A DNA stretch of 64,000 nt from Apostichopus japonicus (GCF_037975245.1 NC_092567.1:17102376-17166375); one strand, 5' to 3'. Counted from the first letter of the stretch, positions 1 to 12,220 are shown. Notes: a model not told the origin generated them from the sequence alone. Program-made: numbers and translations.

Positions 1-28
1 GTATTCATATATTTTTTTTTCATTTCAG

Positions 29-170
29 GTCTTGTCTCGCTGTCAGTCGTGGTCAGTCTTCAACTCGGTGACATGCCCGGTTATCTCTTTGTCTTCTGTT
101 TCTGTTCATTCTTCATGTTTTATGCAGCCCACTGGCAGACCTATGTGTCTGGAACACTTAAATTTGGTGT
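29..170 (+). CDS. CEPT1: CEPT1 exon a (first in window)
   Basis: A pyrimidine tract and acceptor (ttttttcatttcag) precede 29; the donor gtaagtac starts at 171. The exon enters with two bases of a split codon and leaves with two (GT, completed by T in the next exon to give Val). It encodes a hydrophobic segment followed by YAAHWQTYVSGTLKFG, a block conserved in CEPT1/CHPT1 just after the catalytic motif. Confidence 0.92.
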
Positions 171-3100
171 GTAAGTACATATATGTATACATGTATATCA
201 TAGAACAGTGTATGAATGCCAGCAGGAAGTTGCAATATATGTACCCAATAACTTGCAAAAAGGATAGTGGAGCGTGGTGGTGAAATGGACTGGCAATTGC
301 TTGCGACCCGAGGATTTACAGCCGGATCGTAACTGTGTCCTTGGGAACTGCACTTAACCTTCCTTGTCTCCCTCTTTACCATTGCTTCTTTTTATACATG
401 GTATATATGAGGTAACTTGTAATATACAGTTGCATGCGCCAATCCCCTCAGAAGACGCATAGATGTGGCGCAATACCCCCAGGGAGTGGCTGTGAATTGT
501 ACACACCTTGGATGTGAGTGGGTGTGACAAGTTACCAATTAGGAGGTCCGAACTTGTTTTGTCGAGTGAGAAGGCTTTTCCTTCAAGGCTGTAAACGTTC
601 AACCTTCAAAGTTTTTCAATTTGTCTGGTATAGCATATTGGTATGCTATACAAAATGACAAAACTGATACGGCAAACGAACCAAATATGTAGCAGTATCT
701 GCATGTAGAAACTTTAACAGTGTAAGTCTTGTAAAAATTATCTCTTTTTTTTTGTCAAAAGTACTATTTCAAAGTGTTAAGCAATTACATGAACAGATAT
801 GCTATGGAGTAGGATTGGGTGTGAAATGGCTACAGTGAACATTTATTGCCCAATCGACAGACCATTTCAGGATAAACTTATATTCCACGAACATGGAAAC
901 ATTACGGCAAATGGGAAATATGCAATCAGTAAGATCATTCTGTGATGTCCATATGTGATATTGAAATAACATTTTCACAAGTATGCCATGTCAAAACTCA
1001 TCAAATCATTAATATCGGACGTTAGGCCTCGCTACAACAGAGGGCATCATGCGGGTAAATGTCCCTTTGGTGGGCCTGCAGAAAATTGATTTGATACATT
1101 GGATGATACAAAGCCTGAAACCTGTCAAATTTGATTTCTTTGCCAAATCAAAGTCTCGAAGAATGCTCGTCACGATAGGGTTAGTAAATTGTTAGAAGTG
1201 CTGGTCATCCTTTTGTGGTTTTTTGAATGTTCGAGTGGGTGGTTGGGGGTTTGTCTCTGCAGGTCTTGGCATATTTAAGTTTTTGGCTCGCTTGACTTGA
1301 GTTTTGTTTGTTAGAATGGGATGGTTGGGTAGTGCCGTTTGGCCCTGACGTTTTGGATCCCACAGGTCATGTAAACAGGTCATGTTGGTCACGTAAAAAG
1401 CACAGTAAATTGTTAGACGATGCTGGGCCGACCCAGCCAACTCATATTAGCCGCTAATAAGAAAGATCCATATTTGATATTTTCCTTTTAGTATCGATGT
1501 CACTGAGGGACAGCTTCTTTATTGCTTTGTCATGCTGATATCAGGTGCAGTCGGTCCTCAAATTTGGTCTTCCATGGTAAGATCTTTTAAAGAATGAATT
1601 TACAGTTGAAGATGTACAAATTTATACTTTCTAAGAAAAGTCACCCAGGAAAGAACCGGGGCACGAAAACCAAACTACCGAACGACTGATCCGCTGTCAA
1701 CCGCAGTCCCCTTGCATCGGGACTGTGACTGTGTGATCATCGTCGGGTGTGTACCACCATTCCCCTCGAAAGGGAACAGATACTACTCATGATCTTAGCC
1801 AAAAGGCCGAGAATCGAAGAGACGTAAAAAATTTGTTCTGCAAAAATGGCCATATGTATTATAAGTGTTGTTCTATATTTGCTGATAAATATTAGACAAT
1901 GCGATGAATATTATTTTAGGACTTCCCTAAAGGCTTTGAAAGTCATGTTTTAATTTATTCTTGTCGACCTCAAGCTTATAATCGACAATGGTTATCGGTG
2001 ACCGGGTATACAAAATCATATCTGCCAAAACTAACTGATTGTATGTTCTGAAACTAAAGGATGTGATCTGCCAGCAAGATTAATTAATCACCGTGATCAT
2101 AACAGGCTTAATTCTGCTTCAGAGTCCCAAACTTGACTCAAAAAGTCCAAATTTACTAACTTGACGGCCGAAGGTTAACTCAATTTACCTTTCTGACCGA
2201 ACTGAATTTAAGGCTTAGCCGCCCCCAAACCAAATCTCTTTGAAACATATTTTAATTTATATACCTGAATTGCCCGAAGGGCCAGTCTCAGCTTTTCAAT
2301 CATTTCATAATTTTTAAGCCTGGATTGAGTCGAAGGTCCAAATTGACAAAATTGCCCAAATTGACACAAAATTGCCCGTAGGCCAATCGGACTGAAGCGT
2401 TTGTAATTTTTGGCAATAATTTGGGTGAACAAAACAACCAGAAATTGGTATAGACCACTAATTTCAGTGATTCATCTTGTAATATTCAGACAGTTTATCA
2501 AACATGCAAAGCTTGGCATGTTGGAGTCTAATGCAAGTTTAATAAGTATGTGGTATCGAAAACAAAATGTGGGGAGAAATGCCTCAGATTAACCTGGGAA
2601 CATGTTTTAAGATTTTAGACTTTTATGGAAGTAAATAGCGTAGCTTTGGCAACATCAACAGATCAGTGTATGTAAGTGTCGTTAGCGTTGAAAGTAGTCA
2701 CATATCGTGTCAGTATTAGCTCGTGTATCAACATTTTAAGTTTGCTTTCTCATCAATCCCAGTAATCAGTTAAACATAATATAATGTGCAGCTGTTTCAA
2801 TCTCACATATATTTTATAACTGTCAGATTTAATTTGTAAACGTTTGTAATTTGTAATTTTTTCTTCCAGCTCTTAGGCCTTCAATTAAAACTTTGGTCCA
2901 TCTACTTTGGTCTGGCCGTGGCTTTATTTACTTTATATCAACACTTGCAAGTAATTTTAAAAGGTGGAATCGGAAGAGCTGGTTCAACCGTCGCAGTGAG
3001 TAAAACTCATAATATAAATTTAAAAATGTTAGTGCCTATTGTTACTCAGAACGTCTATGTAGAAGTTTAGAAAAGTCATAAGATTGATCTTCGATTGATC

Positions 3101-6100
3101 AGTACGGCACATTCGTTTTAATGGTATCGCACATTCAACTTAACGAAACTGCACATTTATTAAAGTCTGTAAGTTCGTAACAAAGTACAGAGGTTGAATG
3201 TCGTCAATTCCTGTCCTATCCAGCTCATTTTTGATCTAGGTCGAGAATGTTAATTAATATAACTCTTTTTCATTTCTTTGGCTAAATATTCAGTATTGGA
3301 GAACCAAAAGTTATAGTTAAAAAATCCCACAATAATGTAATATTGCAAATTTGTACAAAAAACGGGGAAATTATTGCCAGAGCATCTTAAGGTATAAATG
3401 TGTTTCTTTCATTGTCGAAGGTTCACGTTTCATGTTTTTACTCCTCCTTCTTCTTCCTTTGCAGAATACCAGCGTCATTGCCCCCATCTTCCATATTGGA
3501 TCAGTCATTCTTCTGGCGTTCCTTATTGCCTGGAGGTCAAAAATGGAGGTCTACCAGAGGAACCCTAATATTTATATCCTAGCCTTTGGGATGCTTTCTG
3601 CAAAAATCACCAATAAGCTCGTTGTAAGTTATAACCATTCAAGCATGCTAATATTGTCTTTGCAAAATGCTGTGATCCAATCTTTCCTTTTTTTTTTTTT
3701 TTTTGTGTGTGCATGTCATGTTTCGTTACTTGTTACATTCATCAATACTTTTCATAATAACTATACTAACTGAACACTGAAACAGCTGTACATAGTGACC
3801 CTTGGTGACCTCAGTTTATGACAGCTTTGCTGAAGTTCAACAGCTGAAACAGAACCGTGAAATTCTATTGTGGTCTTTCTGACCGAAAGTTGGAACCAAC
3901 TTTGCTTCTTCTTGTTAAGTTTTGCCCCTGAGAGATCGAAATTCGGAGACAATGATGTTAAGCTTGATCGGTGAAAAGATCGTTTAACTTATCTTAGTTG
4001 ATTACTTGCAATCCTAGACTCAGTCAGTAAGTTAGTTTAGTAAAACTGTTGTACAGTAAAGTTGACAAACACCTGCTTTTAAAGACATGATATTATAGCT
4101 CTGAATTTAATATGTTAACTTGACAGTACTGATGCTGTTCCAACAGATGCAAATATAAAATGTGTTGTTATAATTAAGTTAAGACCTTCTTCTTTGAACA
4201 TGTATTATGTAGTAAACAAACTAATAAACATATTACTTATGTAGTCAAGTTGGCATAATTTACAATGTAATAGACACTCCTCCACATCTTTGAAAAAAAG
4301 TTTTCTTTTGGGTATCCAAGCTGATTTTTGTCAAGCTACTACGACAGACACCCCGAAATGTGTTTGAGAAATTTTGTTATGAAGTTGTTACAGGAACCCT
4401 AGACGTGAAATATATTTGACTTGACAAATTGTGATGGTACTAAAATTATTACCTTGTCACTGCTATAATTAAATGTCAATTTAGCATGGCCACGTGTTGC
4501 CTCGTTTCACAGGTTGCCCATATGACGAAAAGTTCCATGGATCTGTGGGACGTGGCATTTTTAGGACCAGGCTTCCTTCTTCTTGATCAGTATTTGGATT
4601 CCTTCTTTCCAGAAAAATACATCCTTTACCTGTTTCTTGTGAGTAAACTTAATCATTTTATCATCTTTCAAACTGTTTTAGGGACGAATTTAGATTGCTT
4701 CTTAGCTGATAAAACTGTAATAGAGGTATAAAATGTCCGAACCCCTATTGCAATCATTTGACCTATTTACTATCGAAATATTTCAAAATATATATATTGG
4801 CATTCACACGAGACACCCCACCCGAATCGGGTTGTTACCTCAGCTCCGCTTAGTATATGGCAATGTTACTCATGCTGCATTAACAAGGCCTGAGACAAGG
4901 CTTAGGATTGTGGAGACAAAATAAACTCAACCGTGAGGACGCAGATGGACGATATGTCCCCAAAAAGTCCCTTGTGTATATTAGCATTCACATGAGACAC
5001 CCAGATCGGGTTGTTACCTCAGCTCCGCTTAGTATATGGCAATGTTACTCATGCTGCATTAACAAGGCCTGAGACAAGGCTTAGGATTGTGGAGACAAAA
5101 TAAACTCAACCGTGAGGACGCAGATGGACGATATGTCCCCAAAAAGTCCCTTGTGTATATTAGCATTCACATGAGACACCCAGATCGGGTCGTTACCCCA
5201 TTTCCGTTTAGTATGGCAATGTTACCCATGCTGCATGAACAAGGCCTGAGACAGGGCCTACGATTGTGGAGACAAAATAAACACAACCATGAGGACGATA
5301 TGTTCCCAGAAGGTCGCTTGTGATAAAAGGTGGTAATAATGTCCCCACATCCTTTACACATTCCACTTTAGCAGTAATCTTCAAGCTACACATCAGGACT
5401 GAACAAGTTTTTTTCCACACTTGTCCTATAATGCTTAGCAAAGGCTGAAAACTCTAGAAACTATGAATAGTCCCCATAAATTCTACTTTGAATCCATGCA
5501 AGAAAAAACCTGAAAGTAACAAGGGTAAGATGCTTTATCCTACAACAAAAGGTATCCACTAAAGTATTGGCTGCATTGGATATAGTATATCTATGATTTT
5601 AAAGCTCCCTGGTGTGTACTGTGTACTCGCTGGTGTGTACAATTGTTTACTTCAAAAATGTGCAATTATTCCTATGATCAATATTCTGTCAGATACATTA
5701 AAGAGAGATTAATTACTTTCCAAAAGTACTCTGGAGTTAAGTTTCTTAAACCAGCTCTCTCAGAATTTTATGTATCTTCATATTTTTATACTGCATTGGA
5801 GTACAAAAAGGCGGTGGCATTTTTGAAGCAATGCGGCTTAGCAATCGGGAGGTTTTTCAGGGTTCATTACCCGGCCGGGTCATAGTAAGGTGGGATTTTC
5901 ATCCAAGAGCAATCTACCGTTTTACCATCTGAAATGACTTCCTAAATTAAAAAAGATTCCAAATTTGAGTTTAATTAAAAGTTGAATTGGAAGCCACACG
6001 GCGTGTAAGTTGTAATCCATGAACTCTTGCCGGTTTCTCCCACAGTTAAGGTCGCTTTAAGCGCCGTAAAAAAAATGCTGATTATTAGTATTATTATATT

Positions 6101-6284
6101 GATCGATATGGCTTTCTTTATCCATTTCTTTTAACAGATATGGAACACGTTGGATTTGATCCGCTATTCCACGTCGATTTGCAACCAGATCTGTAAACAC
6201 CTCAATATCTATTGCTTTGACATTGTCACGAAGAGGCCATCAAACCATTCCAACAGCCAAGTGACGACAAAGCTTTCCCAATGA
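29..6284 (+). CDS. CEPT1: Choline/ethanolamine phosphotransferase, C-terminal six exons (5' partial)
   Basis: Transfers phosphocholine or phosphoethanolamine from the CDP-activated form to diacylglycerol, the last step of the Kennedy pathway, in ER/nuclear or Golgi membranes. Coding exons: 29-170, 1492-1576, 2870-2995, 3465-3623, 4513-4638, 6138-6284. All have AG/GT borders and their phases join without a break into 260 residues ending in TGA. Landmarks in order: FYAAHWQTYVSGTLKFG, IDVTEGQ, SAKITNKLVVAHMTKSSMD, LLLDQY, WNTLDLIRY; these line up with vertebrate CEPT1/CHPT1, which are about 400 residues. Several hydrophobic membrane segments are evident. The catalytic CDP-alcohol phosphotransferase motif (DG..AR...G...D...D) is in upstream exons outside the window, so activity cannot be judged. 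CEPT1 versus CHPT1 cannot be decided from this half. The gene converges on the transporter at 15.5-17.9 kb. Family assignment is secure. Confidence 0.93.
255..545 (+). repeat. SINE-C relic, diverged
   Basis: Segments TGTGTCCTTGGG.A.TGCACTTA, GGTAACTTGTAATATACAGT and TTGTACACACCTTGGATGTG correspond in order to the intact SINE-C at 55712-56110. The tRNA-like head is poorly kept. It lies in the CEPT1 intron after exon a. Confidence 0.6.
1197..1403 (+). repeat. SINE-A, 5'-truncated copy with 14-bp target duplication
   Basis: Matches the 3' half of the element at 26767-27140 and ends in the same GTCACGTAAAAAGCAC. It is bracketed by perfect direct repeats AGTAAATTGTTAGA at 1183-1196 and 1404-1417. 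A long target duplication with 5' truncation is the mark of target-primed reverse transcription, so this family is a retroposon rather than a MITE. Confidence 0.78.
1492..1576 (+). CDS. CEPT1: CEPT1 exon b
   Basis: Acceptor tttccttttag ends at 1491 and donor gtaagatc starts at 1577. It encodes the second half of a Val codon, then IDVTEGQLLYCFVMLISGA and VGPQIWSSM. The IDVTE block matches the family strongly. It leaves in phase 0. Confidence 0.92.
1577..2869 (+). other. CEPT1 intron
   Basis: Holds the U2-headed repeat (1632-1818). The remaining 1 kb shows no gene or repeat I can support. Confidence 0.85.
1632..1818 (-). repeat. U2-snRNA-headed short repeat, copy 1
   Basis: Read on the minus strand, the unit opens like the 5' end of U2 snRNA: TCTCGGCCTTTTGGCTAAG, then GTAGTATCTGTTC, the branchpoint-recognition region. 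After about 45 bases it departs from U2 and continues for about 140 bases of unrelated sequence ending GGGTGACTTTTCTTA. It is about 90 percent identical by eye to 14931-15117 over the whole length. No clear target duplication. It lies in a CEPT1 intron, antisense to that gene. Best reading: a SINE-like retroposon with a U2-derived head. Confidence 0.72.
2870..2995 (+). CDS. CEPT1: CEPT1 exon c
   Basis: Acceptor ttttcttccag, donor gtgagtaa. Forty-two codons in phase 0 encode one hydrophobic segment (IYFGLAVALFTLYQHLQVIL) and the loop KGGIGRAGSTVA, matching the GGVGKNGSTIAG loop of vertebrate CEPT1. Confidence 0.92.
2996..4512 (+). other. Two CEPT1 introns (2996-3464, 3624-4512)
   Basis: Exon 3465-3623 separates them. 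No repeats or further exons seen; pyrimidine tracts precede each acceptor. Confidence 0.8.
3465..3623 (+). CDS. CEPT1: CEPT1 exon d
   Basis: Long pyrimidine tract then acceptor (ctttgcag), donor gtaagtta. Fifty-three codons: membrane segment around IFHIGSVILLAFLIAW, then IYILAFGMLSAKITNKLV. SAKITNKLV is near-identical to vertebrate CEPT1. Confidence 0.93.
4513..4638 (+). CDS. CEPT1: CEPT1 exon e
   Basis: Acceptor cgtttcacag, donor gtgagtaa. Forty-two codons beginning VAHMTKSSMDLWDVAFLGPG and continuing FLLLDQYLDSFF; AHMTKS and LDQY are family-conserved. Confidence 0.93.
4787..5325 (+). repeat. 179-bp tandem repeat, three copies
   Basis: Units begin near 4797, 4981 and 5160 (GCATTCACATGAGACACCC). 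Copies 1 and 2 are very close; copy 3 has diverged at its end. It lies in the CEPT1 intron between exons ending 4638 and starting 6138. Short open frames across it shift between copies and are not genes. Confidence 0.85.
6138..6284 (+). CDS. CEPT1: CEPT1 terminal coding exon
   Basis: Acceptor tttcttttaacag; 48 codons then TGA at 6282-6284. It encodes WNTLDLIRYSTSICNQICKH and a polar C-terminal tail (KRPSNHSNSQVTTKLSQ), the expected cytosolic end. No splice donor is used before the stop. Confidence 0.92.
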   Translation: MWNTLDLIRYSTSICNQICKHLNIYCFDIVTKRPSNHSNSQVTTKLSQ

Positions 6285-8468
6285 TTGTGAAAGATTTTTA
6301 GAAATCTTCTCGCACTTCTTCTTCTTCTTTATTGAGATCATGTTGAAGATGTTTCCTTTTCCTCTGTAAAAACCGCCGCCATATTGGCATATTTTAATCA
6401 CCGTTGTACATGACATAGTAATGTGTGATGTAAAATAGGGTTAATCCTGTCCGTGAAGTTTGTTCGTTTCTGTCCCCTCTGTTAAACGATTGTTTGTCAG
6501 TCTATCCCGGTTCTTTCACTTTTATTCCGGGAACGAGGGGAGGAAGCTCTCAATTTGTGAGGACAAATGAAATTCCGTGCGATTTAGGTGCCAGCTTATG
6601 ATTCCCCATTGCCTGACTATTGAAAAACCTTGATTGTTCGTGGAAAGACGATATTACTGTTCCTCGGTAGCTAGCTAGATCGACGTTGAAGAAACTAAAT
6701 CTTTCGTCAAATACTACATCGACGTCCGTTTGACTACATCGTCTGCAAAACTGGTCACAAAGTTGACCACCTGAAAATCATTTCTAGAATATGGTACGAG
6801 GGTTTGCATCTGTTATTAAATATAATGGTGCAAAAAGATGGCTCGTTCTGTAGTCAAAACTTGGATGCAGTTTATGTGATTTGGAGCAATATTTCTTTTG
6901 ATTCGACCGAATGGCAGTGATGATAATGGCATCGCAATTGTAGATGAATTCGGCAAGGATCTTAGCACACATCTTAAAAACATATATATCTTGTAGCAAA
7001 GCTGAAGACTTTCTGTGGACAGGCTGCTTTCACACTTTGTGAGAGTTTGAAGTTTGTATGACAGCAATGATTCCAATTTAAAACTGGCTGCCTGATGCTT
7101 ACAGTGTTACCAACTTGATATACTATATATTTGCCAAAGGAAAAATATGCTACAAGGAAGAAATAGATATCCGGCCTAGAGGACAATTTATAAAGTCAAG
7201 AAAAAAATATCTCTATGAAATGTTTTAGTTTGTAACACATGCATGTGTGCATACAAAGTTCCTGTGATGAACTCCCGTATTTTGTACAAGGTAAATATTG
7301 TGTTGGGCATTTTTTAAATTTTTACCAATAATGCACTTGTAAGTTGGTCAGATCCAATGTTAGGAGTGTGTTTCGATAAGTCTTACAAAGTCATCCATTC
7401 ATCTTATATTGTACAGTGTTAGTTTACCTTTTTTTTCCTTACCAACTTCAGACATAATCAAAAATTTAAAATGTCTCTATTGAGTAGAATAGTGTATTAT
7501 TTGTATACATGATTTGTGTGGAACTTTCAAGGGTATTCGCCAGTTGCGAGCGTTTAGACGGAAATATATCTATGAAATCTGGGGTGGCTTATTCTTTGTA
7601 TAGGAACAAAACACAGACTCTTTTACTTACTACGTAATCGTAGTTCTCACTACGTAATTGGACAAAGTGATGTATAAAGGCCACTATGTGCGTGCATTAC
7701 TTAACGTGGTCAATACGACTAGGATCTCCCATATGTTGGATGTTCTTGTTCGTAGAGGGAGTTCAAAGACAAGTTTCATATCCAAATTCCGTTTTCATAC
7801 CAACCATACTTTGTTTTCTCTACAAGTGACACACATATAGTAATATTTAAAGAAGTCTTGAAAAATGAGTTTAATTCATCGTGCAACAAATTCTTATATA
7901 ACTTTCAAGGATCGAAGGAAATATTAAGTTTGAAATCTTGCATAACTATTAACAGGGAAAGCTGAAATACAATGCCATATTATCACAATACAATACCATA
8001 TTATCAATATGATTTATGACAGAAAATATGTAATACCATATTATCAATACGATTTATGAAAGAAAATATGTACGATCAGATGTTTACAATATATGTCAGC
8101 ATTTGTGCTTACGAACTAACAAGATGCAAGATCTAGATAGTGTCAACATGGTAAATAAAAGAAAAAATCCTCTTTTTGCTTTTGTATATACACTGAAACC
8201 TTAAGAGCCATCCAGTAAAATATTGGAATCCATATGGAAAGGTAAACTTACATATCACTGTGTGCATCTTGGTCTTATTACAAAAAAAGGTAATATTTTC
8301 AGAAAAAAAAAAATTAAGATTACTGACATAATAGAACAAATTGGAAGATGTTGACAGATTAATTTGTCTTTGTTTTTAAGTGTGGACTAAACTGTAATCT
8401 ACGCATTTGTTTCTCATTGTAAAAAGAAAAGAGAGTAAATTGGAGCAATGATACTATGAACTCGACTA
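6285..8468 (+). other. CEPT1 3' UTR and intergenic DNA
   Basis: The UTR starts at 6285. An ATTAAA at 6815-6820 is a possible poly(A) signal (weak); no AATAAA is seen in the first 1.8 kb. Nothing coding recognised. Two TAATACCATATTATCAATA-like units lie at 7976-8065. Confidence 0.6.
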
Positions 8469-8890
8469 CACATGTATGCGTGTATGTATGTATGTATTTT
8501 CGATCCTCCTGCAAGCAGGAATTCGCGAAGAAGCCATCATTGGCTTATCAAAGCCGCAAGCTGACCGAAGTCAAGTCTCTTAAACTCGGGTCACATCCGC
8601 GCGATTCAACACGCGATTCAACTCGCAATACAATTGAAGGTTGAATCGCGTAGTTAGACACGGGTATCAACTTGTTGCGCAATAAAAGGTGCGCCGTCGA
8701 TTTGGGTTGATTTGCAATAGAGCAATGTCCTAATCAGCGCGACTTCTCAGAAGCAACTTTTCTGATTCGCGTGATTTTAGTTGCGAGTTGAATCGCGTGT
8801 TGAATCGCGCAGATGTGACCCGGGCTTAAGATTCATATTTTAACGTCCATGTTCATTGAATCAACACTCAACAATAGGACATCTATACCC
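8469..8890 (-). repeat. SINE-B copy, split by a TTAA-flanked MITE
   Basis: 8469-8579 holds the TGTATG tail and CCTCCTGCAAGCAGGAATTC body (antisense); 8830-8890 continues the same body (ATTCATATTTTAACGTCCATG). The 242-bp element at 8584-8825 separates them. The tRNA-like head is not recognisable. Confidence 0.68.
8584..8825. mobile_element. MITE with 45-bp TIRs and TTAA target duplication
   Basis: 242 bp. The terminal 45 bases at each end are inverted copies with three mismatches (GGGTCACATC.GCGCGATTC, AACACGCGATTCAACTCGCAA). Both borders carry TTAA (8580-8583, 8826-8829), the duplication made by piggyBac-type and Kolobok-type transposases. No coding capacity. It interrupts a SINE-B copy, so the SINE is older here. 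Confidence 0.82.
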
Positions 8891-11200
8891 TTTCACCTGA
8901 ATGTACTCCACAATTTGATTAATTCTATGTTGTAACTGCAATTTTCTGACCGCTTCTATTGTCCAGAAGGCATTTTTGAATCAGATTTTTTAAGGATCCC
9001 ATGCATATTAACTTCCATTTCTGAATTTCTCATTTTTTTTTCATAACTACCTCATTTGTTCTTCCTGGTATTGGAAATTGACTGATATATTGGGTGCTTC
9101 TAAAAACTTCATTGGTGTATTGAATTCGAAATATTTCATGGCTATGCTGCGGCTTCTTTCTCTTCTTAAACAATGTAATCCAGGGAAAACCGTTTTTTTT
9201 TTGTGACTCAATAAAGAGAAATTCTAATGATCTTAGTGACATTTTCCATTCATCCTACAGCATGTATCGTTTTAGAAAATAACAACATTTGAAGTTGAAC
9301 CTTTTCGTAATAAGAACATTGAACATAAAGCAAACAGGAGTGATATCATGAAAACAGGAGTGATATCATGAAAACAGGATTGATATCATGAAATGATTTG
9401 CTTCAAAATTTACATAAATTGGGATACATATCATTATCATGTACTAATACACTACAGACAGTCAATGGTGTGTTGTTAACGTCACATTCCCTTATGTTGG
9501 ACAGTTGGAGCCCTTTTCAATCCAAGGTAAAAAAAAAAAAGTGAAGGAAAACAAAACAGTTTTGTGTGACACCATGATATCAAACCCGTTTTGCTTCAAG
9601 TTCATTTATGGTACAAACTAAGAATTTCCACTCTCAGCATCTAGGATGTGTGGAAAAATTGGAGTAATTTGTATGAAAATTTATATAATAATGCATAGAA
9701 GCTGACCACTTTCATCAGTCAAAAAGAGGTATCCTTTTTTTATGCAGAATAAGAGATTCACATTATCACTGATGGCAGAAAACTTGCTTGCTTAGAACGA
9801 AATTGTCTAAACCTCGCATCTGACGAAACAGTTTCCACTAAGAGATAGTACTAATGAGTAGTGTTGTTGTATTTAGTGTGTCCGTTTTCTTTGCACGTAA
9901 AAAGCACACAGTGTGTCTTTAATATATGCACTGAATGCAGTAAGAATGAACAACTCAACACGAGCAGAAGGACAACATGGGATTCAACCAAGGAATTTCA
10001 GTAACGGATGATAATCCTCTGCGAATTCCCTACCAGTAGATAAGATTTCTTCAGCTTCCACTCGTTTTCATCATTACACATTATTGACATCGTAGAGACA
10101 CTTGGCAGCAACAGTAATCAGTTGTGCCACTTTTGCTGGATGGTGTAACGATGGAACTCTAAAGATACGGTCTTCTTTTAATTTGCTCAAGAAATTTGAA
10201 ATGTAATTAAGTAGATGATTATTTTTAATGCATATTTTTATCGTTAATTTTTATTGTTAATTGTTGGTTACGGTTATCAAAAGTGATTATTACTTTGTTC
10301 TTTTATTTATTTTATTGTTTTTCTCTTGTCTTTTAGCGGTGCAGTTGTAATCCATTTACTATGAACTGCTATAAGAATACCTTCAAGAATATCTACAGGA
10401 TTTCAGATACACAAATCCTGTCATGTTTTCTATATGATTTCTCTTGTCTTATGCAGCGCGAATTGCTTCTGTTAGTCGTCTGTGAGGTCCATAAAAAACG
10501 CAGTTAAAAAGTATGCAAGTTTGCTAGTCAATACAAGAAACATGCACGTGCACGTGCACGTGGTAGTGTGGCTAAGATGTAGGCGTAAGTAAGCAGTATA
10601 GCGTAAACTTAATTGCTAAGCAGTTAGCTTTACTTAAATCAATTGGCAATTTAATTATGTAATTATTTGTAAAGGCAAACAGTAAATGAGGGAATCTATA
10701 GACTTCTTGGTTTGGGTTTCCCATGAACTTCTCTGCCAAACAAAGATGGCAGAAAAATACAGGTAATCTTACTGAAAATTAATCCCGATGAGATATAACC
10801 TGCACTTCAAACCAAACTGTTTGTTAAAAAGCGATTTAATTTCCGTAGATGACTTATCACATATCTGGTGAAAATGACAAGGTTTTAGTGTGCTAGTAAT
10901 TGTACTGAGTGGGGATTTTTTTGTTTTTATACTTGACCAAGACGTTTTTCCTATTTCTCATAGTTCTTTGAACTATGATATTCTTGCTCACTTTTCTTCA
11001 GTATCCGTCATATTGTGTATTTGTTACATTCTGAATACGTTATCGCAACACGTTTCTTGGTCCCTATTGAAATGTAATAATTATGCCAACAAAATAAACT
11101 GAAAACTCAATCACCAGATTGAAGAAAACGATGCTGATTTTGTATTATTATCATTTTTTGGGGGATATAAATAAATGAACTTCTGGTTACTCATCAGATT
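8891..11200. other. Intergenic, no gene recognised
   Basis: Only the 20-bp tandem at 9338 and a GCACGTGCACGTGCACGTG run at 10543-10561 (overlapping E-box hexamers) stand out. Short open frames lack any recognisable motif. Confidence 0.6.
9338..9392 (+). repeat. Short tandem repeat, 20-bp unit, three copies
   Basis: AACAGGAGTGATATCATGAA occurs twice, followed by a variant AACAGGATTGATATCATGAA. Intergenic. Confidence 0.8.
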
Positions 11201-11210
11201 CAGTATACGT

Positions 11211-11599
11211 GCTTTTTACGTGACCCGCCATGCAAGATCCAAGACGTCACGGCCAAACGGCATTACCCAACCATCCCATTCTGACAAACAAAACTTAAGT
11301 CAACCAACCAAAAATAGTCAATACGCCCACCGACCTGCAGAGACAAACCCCAAACCACCCACTCAAACATTGAAAAAAACCACAAAAGGACGACCAGCAC
11401 GCAGCGAAACGAAACACCCCTCCCCAGCACACCAGCGACCAGAAAAGGCAGCCCAGATAAACGGCGAAATCGCCTTCAACCTGAAGGCGAATGTCACACG
11501 TCACAGCCTCCAGGACTGCCTGGCAACTGGCAAATTTTCCCCTAAAAACGATTTCGCATCTATTCCTCCAAATGAGTGTTTTTATCAAAATAGCACAAA
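11211..11599 (-). repeat. SINE-A, full-length copy
   Basis: Minus-strand copy, 389 bp, flanked by CAGTATACGT at 11201-11210 and 11600-11609 (the exact border is ambiguous by one or two bases). The 5' end reads TTTGTGCTATTTTG and the 3' end ACGTAAAAAGC. No tRNA-type A or B box is evident. The open frame crossing it (11175-11642) is a by-product. Confidence 0.75.
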
Positions 11600-11890
11600 C
11601 AGTATACGTACTGCTTCTCTCAAGAATTTAAAAAGAAAATGAGAAGGAAATTACATTTTATAGTTCCATGTGATATTGATATTTATTGTTGTAAAGAAGT
11701 GTGACTGGTGGTCCCATATTTTAATATATGCGGAAACATCAATGTTCTTTACAAATGTTAACTTCTTGACAACGGTGAAACGAATGAGGATTTTTTTATG
11801 GATACATGTTTACATTAATTAGGAAAGAAATGATATATCCCCTAACATATAGGAGGAGAATAACGACAGCCTTGGTCAACGATAAAGCAG

Positions 11891-12090
11891 TACTTTTTAC
11901 GAGACCCGCCCTGCGGGAATCTAAACGTCACGGTCAAACGGCACTACCAAGCCAACCTGCCCTAACAATAAACATCAAGTCAAGTGAGCCAACAAAAATG
12001 TAAGTACGCCCACCGACCAGCCGAAACAAAACACCCCTCCTCAGCACACCAGCGTCCAATAAAAGGCAGCCCCAGATAAACGGCGGAAAT
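11891..12090 (-). repeat. SINE-A, truncated copy with internal deletion
   Basis: Carries the conserved 3' end (GACCCGCCCTGCGGGAATCT on the plus strand) and the AACACCCCTCCTCAGCACACC block, but lacks part of the middle and the 5' end. Part of a cluster of SINE-A pieces from 11.2 to 14 kb. Confidence 0.65.
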
Positions 12091-12219
12091 CTGTAGGAAA
12101 ACAAAATCTTTACTGATTGCAGAAAATTACGGCCTCATTTCAGGTTCTTAGGTTCTTTATCATATAGACCACTAATAATAGTCGGATGTGCCTTTCCTGC
12201 ATAGCAGATCGAGTCGTGC

Positions 12220-12220
<1 letters not shown>

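Larger units (their letters stand above)
171..1491 (+). other. CEPT1 intron
   Basis: Holds the SINE-C relic (255-545) and the truncated SINE-A (1197-1403). Nothing else recognised between. Confidence 0.85.

Noticed and set aside
1632-1818. Functional U2 snRNA gene
   Set aside because: Only the first 45 bases resemble U2; the Sm site and 3' stem-loops are not recognisable.
11175-11642. 155-residue open frame rich in Pro, Thr and Lys
   Set aside because: It coincides with a full-length SINE-A copy; the other copies do not keep the frame.
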